From positions 1 through 29,438 of the forward strand of contig NW_014013256.1 of the NCBI RefSeq assembly GCF_000611645.1: a stretch of 29,438 nt of DNA, written 5' to 3'. Under the pieces are notes generated by a model, which searched no databases, was not told where the DNA came from, and was given only the letters and a program-made list of their open reading frames with translations. Both the position numbers and the translations under genes were made by a program. This DNA comes from Monoraphidium neglectum (taxonomy: Eukaryota > Chlorophyta > Chlorophyceae > Sphaeropleales > Selenastraceae). Below, piece after piece: positions 1 through 14,435 of the stretch (positions are counted from its first letter, which is position 1; each line of letters opens with the position of its first letter).

Positions 1-247
1 GCCGCGCGCGCCGCCGCACTCGCAGCCCGCGCGGCTCGGCGCCAAGCGCCCGGCGCCGCCGCAGCCGGCGCCCGCGCCCGCGGGCGGCCACTGGGGCTAC
101 CCCTGGCCCCACATGCCCGTACCCCACGCGCTCTCGGCCCTGCCGGCGCCGCACGTGCCCTCGCCGCCACCCGGCTGCAGCGGCATGGTCTGGGGCATGC
201 CTATGCCGAGCGTCATCACCGCGCCGGGCATCCCGTCTTACTCTTGA
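1..247 (+). CDS. 3' end of an unidentified Pro/Trp/Met-rich protein (partial)
   Basis: The reading frame that begins at base 2 stays open from the window edge to a TGA at 245-247, giving the last 81 residues of a protein whose start lies outside the window. The peptide begins Pro/Ala/Gln-rich and then becomes unusually rich in aromatic, Met and Pro residues (GGHWGYPWPHMPVP, then CSGMVWGMPMPSV) and ends GIPSYS. Third codon positions are almost all G or C, like the firm genes downstream, which supports coding. The Trp-Pro-Met-rich tail resembles the disordered C-termini of plant-type transcription factors, but no domain is visible and I do not assign a family. A coding frame is likely; the identity is unknown. 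Confidence 0.6.
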   Translation, partial: PRAPPHSQPARLGAKRPAPPQPAPAPAGGHWGYPWPHMPVPHALSALPAPHVPSPPPGCSGMVWGMPMPSVITAPGIPSYS

Positions 248-1409
248 GGTCGGTCGGGCCACCTCGCCATTGGTCGGGGTGCGGATTGCGCGCCCTGCAG
301 CCGCCGCAGGGCTTTGCGCCCTGACGATCTGGCCCCGCGATTCGCGCGGGGTGCGCGCTATTGGCCATTTAAATTCAGACGAAAAAAGAAAAAGCGCCAG
401 GACCCTGATTGGGTGGCAGCTCCGCCGCTGCCGCCGTTGCACCCTCGCATGCTATTGCCTGCGAAAAGATAAACGCCGAGCCGTATTTTGCGCGCGCCGC
501 GTCGTCCCATGGGCGGCCGCCCTGCTCCGGGGTCCTGTGACCGAAGGCCCGGGGCATGGGCGGCCAGCCAGGGTTTGCCCGGCCCCGGCCCTGCGGCCGC
601 TGGCGCTTTCAGGCGCCCCTTCACCCCTCTTGCCCATGGCTCGCTGGGCGGCCGGCCGGCGCGCCCGGTCCCCTCTGCTCCCTTGCTCGGTTTTGGGCTC
701 GCTTGCTGCATTGCTCCCTGGGGGCGTGAGTTTGATGACTGCCCACGCCTCCATCGCCCCAGGTCCCATGCTGCATGCCAACCTCGGCACCCCCCCCTCC
801 CACGCAACCACGGGTGGAGTGAGCTGTTGCGCGGCTGGGGCGCGCGCGTCCTTTTGCGCCTCCCCTGCAGCCACTGCGGGGCGTTTCGGCCGCGCGTGGC
901 CGGATGCTGGGCTGATCGTGGGCCGTTTGGGGACGACCATGACGCAAGGATGCCGCATCGGTGGCGGCCGCGTTTTGGCCCCCAAATCTTCCCAGCTACA
1001 GCTGCTTGCACTGCCCCCGTTGCCGCCGCCTATGCCTCCGCTCGCGCCTCGCACTGAGCTTTCAGAAGAGTCAACATGCGTTGGCCTAATCAGCGCTCTC
1101 CGCCCTGTTGGCGGCGCGGCGGCGCGGGCGCCACCATCCAGAGCCGGGAGCGCCCGCCCGCCGGCCTGCGCGCTTATCCCCTGCCTTCACCACAAAACAG
1201 CGTCCAGCCTGGCGCCCTCAGGCGTGCGTGCCGCTGCCTCGCAGCCATCACGATGACATCAGCGGCCCGGGCAGCGCGGGGCGAGGGCAGAATGGCCCCC
1301 CTCTTCCCTGGACGGCCTCGCCATCCTGCTTGGCCCGCCGCTACTTCTGCCACCAACAAAGCCCCGGGGCCAAGGCAGCTCTTATTGCCTTCCCGGCGGC
1401 CCCCCCGCC

Positions 1410-1433
1410 TTGCAACCCGCTTTGCAACCCGCT
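1410..1433. repeat. 12-bp perfect tandem duplication
   Basis: The 12-mer TTGCAACCCGCT occurs twice back to back (1410-1421 and 1422-1433), followed by a diverged third start (ATGCACCCC). It is in non-coding sequence and has no visible function. Confidence 0.8.
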
Positions 1434-3579
1434 ATGCACCCCGATCGCCCACCAGGCACCGCGCCCGCCTTGTTTGCAGGGGCGCGGCGGCAGCGCCTGC
1501 AGCAGGTTGTGCGTCCGCAGCCCCGCACTGATGTGGCCCGGCAGGGCGCCCGCTGCGCCTGCCGCCCCGCGCCGCCCCGCCCGGCCTACGTCCGTTGAAT
1601 GGGGCGCGCCGCTTAGGTCGAGGACGGCGGTATGCCCTGCGCTCCCCCTCTTTTGCCAGCCTCAGCGCAAGCGGCGGCCATAGCAGGGCATTGGAGCAGC
1701 AATCGCGCACTCGCACGCACGGTTGCTCGCGTAGCGGCCTGCCGCCTCGCTTGCCGCCGCCCATATGCTTGCGCACAATCTCTTCTACTGCAACTGCCAC
1801 CACCAACCAACCGACATCTCGCACAAGCGCACCACGCATCTCCCCTGTCTCCTACCCCCTACCTCCCACGACCCTTCCTCCCCGGCTGCAATGAGTCTTC
1901 CCGTCCTGGATCCCCTTCAATGAACTGGCTTGCGCCAACTCTCCACACTTGCGCCCCGCCGCGCGCGCGCCTGGCGCCGCGGCCCCCTCGGCACTGCAGT
2001 TCTCTTTACCGCACCCTGCGTTGCCAGCCGCCTCGACAGCGGCCCCCGCACCGCGCTCCTTTTTCGCAGGCCCCGTGGACGGCGGCCGCCGCTGGCGCCG
2101 CTGTCCCCGCCGCTCCACCTGTTTTGTGTCTCTGGTGGTTTTTGGCCTGGCTTTGTGTGACAACTGCAAAGCAGACGCGCCCGCGGTTCCCTGCTCACCC
2201 GCCCTTCCCGCTCTGCTCTTGCGGCCTGGCTCTCCCTCATATTGCGAGGGGTATGGCAAGAGCGAGCAGGGTCTCGACGCAGCCCGCTACCACCCACGTC
2301 CCCGCCTCCGCCCGGCCCTGTTCCCTTCCTCTTTCACCCCAAATCCGACCGACCGCGAGTGGTGAGACGCCCCTTCCCGTGCACGAGAGTTTTGGCAGCC
2401 CTCTGGCGTCTCGTGCCGGAGCAAAACGAGGCGGCGCGTCGCGCACGGATCCACTGAACAAACACGACAGCCGGCTGGGCGCTGCGGCAGGCGCAAAGCG
2501 CGCGCCCGCACGCTGCTCTGCCGCCGCTTTTTGAGCAATCCGATCGCAAAGCGCCTGCTGGGCGCAGGCCCTACGCAGCATGAGCTGCGCACTGCGTGGG
2601 GTGCGCGCCTGAGGTGTTGGAAGGCCGGAGATGGCAATGATGGTGGGGGTCCCGTTGTGCTGCACCCGGGCGCATACCCCATACTCGCGCCCAGGCTCTC
2701 GCCCTGCGCCGGGCGATGGTGTTAGACATCCTGCCCGATGTTTTCATGAGACCAATCAGGTCTGTGTGTGAGGAGCACTACCGCGTGTTCTGCAGCGACG
2801 CAACCGCCCCCGACGGCGCGGCGTCGCGTGATCGATGCACCCCTGCTTTGAGCAAGGCCGCCGGCCCCGAGGAAGTCGCCTGATGAGACGAAAACCCCAG
2901 ACTGTTGAGATCCCGCGAGCAAGTTTTGGGCCAGGGGCGGCGCGCGATGCGCGCGCGCTTTTCCGCTGCCGCGCCTGTGGTTACGCCCTGGCTTTTGATC
3001 ATACTGCTGATGAGACTTGTTTTTGTCGTGGACCTGTCGCGCCACAAACTGCATACACACAGCTTGACGCACTGCACCAAGGTAGTCCTGATGGGTTAAG
3101 GGCCGAGAACTGTAACACAACAGCACTTGCAGGGCCCTGCTCGTCTGTTGTCTCTTCTTGCCGTGAAGGTTACGGCGTGGTGCAGCATGTGAGGAAGCGG
3201 CACATTGTCGTTTGCGGGGTTCAGCGCCTCCTCCTTCACAACTTGAACACCTTCAGCCGACATGCTCACCTGAATTGCTCCCAGGTAAGGCCCTCCTACC
3301 TGGCAATAATCATTGATTGTATCCACTCTGCCACTTGCCAACCTCTGTCCAGCGTGGTCGGCTGCGGCTGTACCTGCTCCTGTGCAGGTGTTACGTATGG
3401 GTGGGGTACCCTCACTTCGCTTCATCAGCGTTCAACGTCCAGTGTTGCTGAGATATTGATCAACAAGTTTCTGCGCGAAGCTGGGTGCCTGACACTGGCG
3501 AAGGCGCGAGATCATTTCAGATCTGCATACGGGACCATACTCGCAAGTGATATCTACAGAGTGACTCATAGTTGTCTGA

Positions 3580-3589
3580 TGTAATGTAA
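3580..3589 (+). terminator. Doubled TGTAA polyadenylation-type signal
   Basis: Two overlapping TGTAA pentamers form TGTAATGTAA. TGTAA is the usual poly(A) signal of chlorophyte nuclear genes. Placed just before the LSM11-like gene, it probably ends the transcript that fills the preceding region. No cleavage site can be confirmed from sequence. Confidence 0.45.
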
Positions 3590-3678
3590 TCACGTTAATA
3601 GCAATTGAGGCATTCGTAGCGGCCACGCCTGCGTGCAGTACGTTGGCGCACAGCGAGCAGTGCAGCAAGAGGTAGAGC

Positions 3679-3855
3679 ATGCAGCCTTGCGAGGATGGAG
3701 CGCCAGGCCCCTCGCAACAGGGGAGCAGCAGTGCCCGACCTGATCGGCCGCAACAAAACAATCAACAGCCTGGATGGGGCCATCATCCAGGCAGTCTAGC
3801 CAGGGTCCAAGTTCCTCCTGCAGACCACGCGGTGAACTTGCCAGGACAGCGTGAT

Positions 3856-3940
<85 letters not shown>

Positions 3941-4701
3941 TGCTGGTGCAGGAACAGCGGGGACAACAGCAGCAGCCGCAGCTGCAGCCAGGGCCACCGA
4001 GCGTTGACTTCCTGTCGCCCAGCTTTGACGCGCTGCTGGCGCTGTCAACCGAGGGCCTCGTCCCGCCCGTGCCGGATGCTCCCACGCTGGAGTATGTAGC
4101 CAAATTCAGGGGCCTCATTCCAGAAGAAGGGCAAGAGGACGCGGCGGCGGCACCGGTGAGCACAATTCTGCAGCAAACCTGGGACGTGCGCCTTACGGCC
4201 TGCTGCTGGTCACCTTGCTCAGAGGCCAGCCCCGCCAGGTGGTGTGACCAAATGCACCGCATGACGACGCGCCCCACGCCGACCGTCGCCGTCCACAGAG
4301 CTCAGCAGCGGTGGGGCCGGCGCCTGCGCCGGCTGCGGCGGCAGCAGAGGCGGACGCCGACGCTGCGCGCGCCAAGGCAGCGCGGGTAGCCAAGGCGGCG
4401 GCCCTCAAGCAACGTGCGCAGCACGCCGTGTCGCGCGCCGAGGCGGGCGTCGGCGTCGCGCCGCTGCCCGACGTAATGTCCCTCGCCGCCGCCGCCGGCG
4501 GCCCGCTGGCCGCGCTGGCCGGCTGGCGGGACGCGCGGCGGCGCGTGCTGGTCGTCACGCGCCATGCGGCGGGCGTGCGCGGGCAGGCGGTGGGGACCGT
4601 GGTGGCGTATGACCGCTACATGAACCTTGTTCTGCGGGACGTGGAGGAGCACTACACTGTGATGATCAAGGTGGCGCGGGAAAGGCAGCAGCGTGGCGAG
4701 G

Positions 4702-4777
<76 letters not shown>

Positions 4778-5018
4778 TCAGGAGCCCCAGGATCCCGCGC
4801 CGCGCGAGCGCGTGAGGTGGTGCCGCAAGCAGGACCGGCGATTCAGGCGGCTAGACCTGGTGATGGTGAGGGGCGACCAGGTCGTGCTGGTCGCGGCCGG
4901 CGAGGGTGCAAGGACCGCTGCGCCGGGCGCCTGCGGCGGCGGGAAGCCCGGGTCCGCGGCGGCGGCCGAGGCCGCGGCCGGGGGCGGGGCCGGCGGCAGC
5001 GGGGGCGGCGCGGGCTGA
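3679..5018 (+). CDS. LSM11: LSM11-like U7 snRNP Sm-family protein with two polyQ tracts
   Basis: Exons 3679-4155 and 4299-5018 (143-bp GT-AG intron, phase 0) give 398 residues. The start is fixed by an in-frame TAG at 3673. LSM11 is the U7-specific Sm protein that acts in 3' cleavage of replication-dependent histone pre-mRNA in the nucleus. Evidence: residues 110-140 carry FDALLALS followed by a P-x-P-x-AP / VAKFRG segment, matching the N-terminal region of metazoan LSM11 (FDPLLALY, NAP, VAEYE). Sm1 lies at about 226-285 (VRGQAVGTVVAYDRYMNLVL, then DVEE) and Sm2 at about 338-360 (LVMVRGDQVVLVA). They are separated by an insertion of about 50 residues, as in LSM11. Odd: Q27 near residue 61 and Q24 (295-318) inside the insertion. 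The Ala/Gly-rich tail is unassigned. Another LSm protein is the main alternative, but the N-terminal motif favours LSM11. Confidence 0.8.
3859..3939 (+). repeat. (CAG)26-CAA coding microsatellite
   Basis: Twenty-six uninterrupted CAG units (3859-3936) followed by CAA encode a run of 27 Gln near residue 61 of the LSM11-like protein. The lack of interruptions suggests a young, length-unstable tract. The same DNA reads as polySer and polyAla/polyCys in other frames, which are shadows. Confidence 0.95.
4704..4775 (+). repeat. (CAG)24 coding microsatellite inside the Sm domain insertion
   Basis: Twenty-four pure CAG units, in frame, encode Gln 295-318 between Sm1 and Sm2 of the LSM11-like protein. 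Confidence 0.95.
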
Positions 5019-5819
5019 TGGGATGCACGCGGCCACCTGGCTGTTTCGCCCTTTTGTTTGCCGCTCGTGGGCGCGTGACTGCCGCTGTACCTGGTAGGTG
5101 TGCCCATTGGCTGACCGACCAAATTTCTACGCGTTTGTTATTGCTACTTTTTTTATCAAAGTTTTGCCAGAGCCAAAGTTGATACGTCAATCGGCGCCCC
5201 TTTAAAATAAAAGAGGCGAGCGCGGTTAGGGCGAGGACGAGGCCAGCCGTGCAGGGCGCCCGGCGCCAGGGACGGGTCTTTGTTGCGCCTGAAGGTCATC
5301 GTTCATGCGGTTGCCCGGGGCAGGCGGCCCCAGTTCAATCCTGTTGTCGTGACATGGGCAAGAACATTGATGAAGGGCGACACGTGGTACAACTGCCCAT
5401 GTGGGCGCCAATGTGCAGTGATGACCAGCCAAAAAACCCACCTGTTTGGCGAGCGGTTAGAGACTATGTAAATGTGCCAACGTCCTCCAAGTCTGTTACA
5501 CAAATACGGACAGTAATCATGGCCTCTCACTGCGGTGTGAGCGGCATAGGTAGCACCTGCACCACACGCCACGTGCTGACTTCCATGGCTCCAGTCTGCA
5601 TGACGGTGCCACCGATCTGGGGCATTCGCTCTTGTCCCCGTGCAAGAAGCCTTGAAGCTTTGATTGATAAGCTGTATTGTACTGTACGTTTTTGTATCAT
5701 CTGCAGCTTGTATATCCATCCCATTTATAGCCGACCTTGCTGCGTCAGCAAACCAGCGTCAGGCCCTATTCGCAAGGCCAAGCGCCTACATCACCACGCT
5801 CACCATCAGAATTGAGAAG
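5019..5819. other. Intergenic: 3'UTR of the LSM11-like gene and 5' region of the aminotransferase
   Basis: No gene is seen. A TGTAA at 5467-5471 could end the LSM11-like transcript, giving a 3'UTR of about 450-470 bp. An AT-rich patch at 5201-5216 (TTTAAAATAAAA-like), just after a TACGTCA motif near 5184, and a TATA-like ATTTATAG at 5723-5730 are the two visible promoter candidates for the aminotransferase. Confidence 0.5.
5723..5730 (+). promoter_or_regulatory. Possible TATA element upstream of the aspartate aminotransferase
   Basis: ATTTATAG lies about 90 bp upstream of the proposed start at 5820, in a locally AT-rich patch. The AT-rich block at 5201-5216 is an alternative if the 5'UTR is long. 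Sequence alone cannot choose between them. Confidence 0.25.
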
Positions 5820-11129
<5,310 letters not shown>

Positions 11130-11999
11130 GCAGCTGCTGAGCAGATGGCCTGAAAGACGTGGCGCCGGCGCGACGTTGTGGCCAGGGGGCCGTGGGCCGC
11201 TCAAGAGCGGCGCTGCAGCGGGCAGGCAGGCTGCCCGTGGCCCCGAAGCTCCCATGGGGTGCGCAGCATGGACATTCTCAGCGCACACCTCTGCATGCTC
11301 AGAAGCCATCGGGGAGGATTTATGGGGAGGTTGACGCTGTGGTGTGCGTGGCGACCTGAGTGAACCGTACCGGTCAAGCGGCAGGCCGAGTGGCCGGGTG
11401 TCTGGTGCCGGACATGCCCTCATGCTTGCTTGCAGCCTCCCATTGCCTCGCGTTTTGCAGAGACACACGGTGCAGTGTGGCCTCGTACAAATACGATTTT
11501 TTGTCATGACAGCCGAGCGTTGTTGAGGTCCGGTCAACCATCAACATGACTGTGTGTTTATGACAGAGTTTGCCTGCAGTTGCCAGTGGTAGCCCCCCTT
11601 GTAATGCAAGATGCTAGATTACTTAAATCTCCGCGCTTGCGCGAAGGGTAGTCGTGATTGCGTTCCGAGCATCATCACGACACTCGCCCTCGTGCAGCCC
11701 AAAAGGCCTCCACGGAGAAGCTAAGCTGTCAGCCATACGCATATTATTACAATGTGATCTTTTGCCCAGGCCTCCTCATCATTGACATCTTACGTGCGTC
11801 CCGACTGATCTTGCGTGCGTGGGCTCCGCCCCGTCGTGACTGGCACCATCGGCAGCAAACAAGTAGCACGTCCACAACTGCATCACCTTCAGCTGCCTTC
11901 AGGTACCTTGATACCCACAACTGTTTACAGCGACGCGGTGCGCCCGCAGGGCAACCTGCAGCTGACGCTCACTCGCGTCACCCCCCACCCCAGGGAAGG
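11130..11999. other. Intergenic: aminotransferase 3'UTR and 5' region of the membrane-protein gene
   Basis: A TGTAA at 11600-11604 probably ends the aminotransferase transcript (3'UTR about 490 bp). A small perfect inverted repeat, CGCGC-TT-GCGCG, is at 11632-11643. A donor-like CAG|GTACC at 11900-11907 and an acceptor CCCCAG ending 11993 may bound a 5'UTR intron of about 91 bp just before the next start. No coding gene is seen. Confidence 0.45.
11600..11604 (+). terminator. TGTAA poly(A)-type signal of the aminotransferase gene
   Basis: This is the first TGTAA after the stop at 11129, in a position typical of chlorophyte 3'UTRs. Confidence 0.5.
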
Positions 12000-13553
12000 A
12001 TGCGCCGCGGCACCGCGCCTGTCGCTGGCGCCCAGCCGATGCCTTCGCAGGCGCGGGGTGCCGGCGCGGCTCGGCCGCAGGGCCTGCTGCCCGCACTTGT
12101 GGCCAACCTGGGCGCCACCTGGTGGCTGCGGCCCGCCACCTACCGGGTCAACAGCTGGACGTTTGCGCTGCAGTGCGTGCTGGCAGCTGCGGCGTGCCTT
12201 GCCACCTTTCAAATCCTTGGGGAGCAAATCAAGGGAAGCGCAGTGGCCGCAGGCTTTGAGGTGGGATTGAAATGGGCATCATCGAGGTGGGCTTCATGCA
12301 CGGCAATCAACACCGCACTTTTACCCTGCCCCTGCCTCGCTCTGTGTTTCCGGCATGCATCAGCTCTTCTTCGCATTTCAGCCATACGGCGTCCACACGG
12401 CCGCGACCACAATGAGTGCCCCTTATCCATCCTGAAACCTCAGCCACCCAACCGCCCACAAACGGCCAGGGCGACCCATCCACCCTTGAGGTGCTGGACA
12501 CGCGCTTCGGCTACACCCCAGAGGAGGTCGCCGCGACTTTTGCGGCTTGGACGCCGGCGGGGCGGCTGCGGTACCTGCTGATCGAGGCAATCGACGTCGT
12601 GGTGTACTGCACGGCGTACCGCGGCGCATCGATTGTCCTGATCAACAGGTGTGCCCTCGATATGGACACTGCACCTGGGGTAATCGATTGGGTTGGGTGG
12701 GTTTGGGTCTCCATCTCTACCACGTTGCGGCTGGTTGGGAGCTGCAGCACAATGACGTTTTGAGCATGCAGATACCATTGCACTAAGGGGCTGGCCATGA
12801 TTATGTGCATCTCAAACCTGTCTCCAAAGATGAACGCCGTACCTGACCCGGCTGGCGTCGTTGTGGTTGCCGCCGCAGCCTGGCGCAGCTGATTGTGGAG
12901 CGCTGGCCGGCGCTGCGGTGGGTGCGCCATGCCGCCGCCATGCCCATCAGCCTTGCGGGTGAGTAAGGGCGGCCAGCTGCCGAGAGGTTTGTGTCACACA
13001 CATTTACTTGAGAAGAAGCCCCACGACTTTTGATCTGTGTCCCAATGCTGTTGCATGTGCTTGGTTTGCCGGTTGGCTCGCAGCAGTATGCATGGGCTCC
13101 TAGTACCACCTCGCAAGCTTGCAGTGGATCCGTCTGCAGCTCGTGTTTCTCTATCTCTAGCCTCGCTTGGCTGCACAACCACTTGCAGCCTCTTTTGACC
13201 GCACAACTGCCCCACCTGTCGCAGCCGTGGACTACATCGAAGACGCCCTGCAGGTCGCCGTGCTGCTCTCCTACCCCTCAGTCGAACCGCTGCTGCAAAG
13301 CGGCAAGCACACCCTCGCCAGCGGCGGCGGCGCTGAGGCGCCCTCCACGCTCTCCGTGTGGCGCGCCACAGCCGTGGCGGCATCAGCGGTCAACCGGTCA
13401 AAGTGGGACCTCTTGAGGGTGTGCCTCGCGGCGTTGGTGGCGATGATGGTGGCCGCAGCGGCTGCGGCTGCAGCCGGGCCGCGAACACGCAGCGGCACCA
13501 CAGGCGGCAGCGGCGCCAGGGCGCGGACGGGGCAAAGGCGCAAGGACGAGTGA
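12000..13553 (+). CDS. Predicted four-helix integral membrane protein, unknown function
   Basis: Exons 12000-12260, 12470-12648, 12879-12958 and 13225-13553, all with GT-AG borders and closing phases, give 282 residues. The ATG at 12000 is the first Met after a likely acceptor ending 11993; an upstream coding exon cannot be excluded. Hydrophobic segments lie at about 52-72, 118-145, 165-200 and 240-265. Between the first two is the motif LDTRFGYTPEEV followed by a TPAGRLRYLLIEAIDVVVY helix start; a similar Leu-Asp / Gly-Arg-x-x-Tyr / Asp arrangement occurs in bacterial and plant membrane proteins of unknown function. The first 28 residues are Arg/Ala/Pro-rich without acidic residues and could be a targeting peptide. 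The C-terminus is a basic Arg/Gly/Thr tail ending RRKDE. No catalytic motif is recognised. Confidence 0.7.
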
Positions 13554-14435
13554 TGGCTTGTTGTGTGTAGTGGGGACTGTGGCGCTTCCATGGCAGTGAA
13601 AGGAAGCGATGTGTGTATGTGGGATTTATGTAGAGCTGCAATACAATGTATGACCTGCTGGGCAGCTGATCATGTATGCACTGTAAAGGTGGAGTTTGTA
13701 TGTACGGCGACGGGCACTGTGCAGAACGCCGCCAGTTCCTCCTCAGGCTCAGCAAATACTTTACTCAAAGCTTGGTTGTAATGCTGTGTGCTTGGCTTCG
13801 CCGTAGCGCTTGGCCTTGCGGCTGTGCAGCCGCAGGCAAGGATTGATGAGGGAAAGGTTGCACAGCAAGCGCGCGTGCAGCCAGGGACAACAGCGACGTT
13901 GTCTTGGAGATACGTTTCCGCCAAAGACAGGTTGGCACGCTTGACGGAAGGCAAACGTCGATTACTTGGGGCCGCATGACAACCGCATGGCGGCTTGCGG
14001 CAGTCAGCGTATTTGGCACTCTCAGTGCAGTGCGAGTGCGGCACGGGCTTGAAATGTATCGCACAGGACGCTGCTCCTAGACTTTGTCTTGTGCGCCTCG
14101 AGTGCAGGTAGGACCTGTGCTGGTCCGCTCCTGGTCTACATGCTCCAGTGTGCGGGCCTTCCGACTTCTTCATCATGCACCACCTTGCAATCTGTGGTGC
14201 ACTCGTACCGGATTGAAGTGAGGCAGCGGCTTATTAGCCACCTTGCTTGCTGGGCGTGACTGACGCATGTCACCTGGTGCGGTTGTGCAATTTGTCATCA
14301 GCACAGCACTTCAGCAATGTACACGAATGCAGGTAGAGACGCGATGCATACGTAATTTTCTTAGTGGATTGAACAATCAGTTTGTTATTAGAATCTAGAC
14401 GTACCCATCGTGATCTGGGTCTGCCCGTCTATTTG
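13554..14435. other. Intergenic, with poly(A)-type signals
   Basis: TGTAA motifs at 13682-13686 and 13777-13781 are candidates for ending the membrane-protein transcript. The remaining 650 bp before the methyltransferase shows no recognisable gene and no clear TATA box. Confidence 0.5.

Larger units (their letters stand above)
248..3678. other. 3.4 kb stretch without a convincing gene (possible long 3'UTR or intergenic)
   Basis: No open frame here shows recognisable domains, and several long frames overlap on both strands, as expected by chance at this GC content. The first 2.6 kb is extremely CpG-rich; from about 2.7 kb composition drops toward mixed. Visible items: three inverted CCAAT motifs (ATTGG) near 269, 360 and 408; a perfect 12-bp tandem duplication at 1410-1433; a TGTAA at 3111-3115; a strong donor-like CAG|GTAAGG at 3281-3290 with an acceptor-like CAG ending 3387; and a doubled poly(A)-type signal TGTAATGTAA at 3580-3589, about 90 bp before the next start codon. 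It may be a long 3'UTR of the first gene, a non-coding transcript, or an eroded gene. Confidence 0.45.

Noticed and set aside
270..1256. Open frame of 328 codons on the plus strand
   Set aside because: It starts at a non-ATG codon, the translation is Arg/Ala/Pro/Cys noise without domains, and equally long frames overlap it on the other strand; expected at this GC content.
1632..2534. Open frame of 300 codons on the plus strand
   Set aside because: Composition is Pro/Arg/Ala/Ser noise with no motif, and several antisense frames of similar length overlap it.
2884..2899. CTGATGAGACGAAAAC, which looks like a hammerhead ribozyme core
   Set aside because: Only three bases lie between CUGAUGA and GAAA, leaving no stem II, and no flanking stems I or III are apparent.
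3006..3092. Possible C/D-box snoRNA (TGATGAG with a CTGA about 80 bases later)
   Set aside because: The C box first base is wrong and the flanks do not form a terminal stem.
2835..3584. Open frame of 249 codons ending at the TGTAATGTAA signal
   Set aside because: No domain across its length; its stop lies inside the poly(A)-type signal and a strong donor interrupts it. Only the RCK-like fragment was kept, as a weak finding.
3783..4277. Antisense and shifted frames over the CAG tract (polyCys, polyAla, polySer)
   Set aside because: They are shadows of the LSM11-like polyQ frame.
13670..14176. Minus-strand open frame of 168 codons between the membrane-protein and methyltransferase genes
   Set aside because: No domain, poor codon bias for this genome, and it overlaps the plus-strand TGTAA signals.
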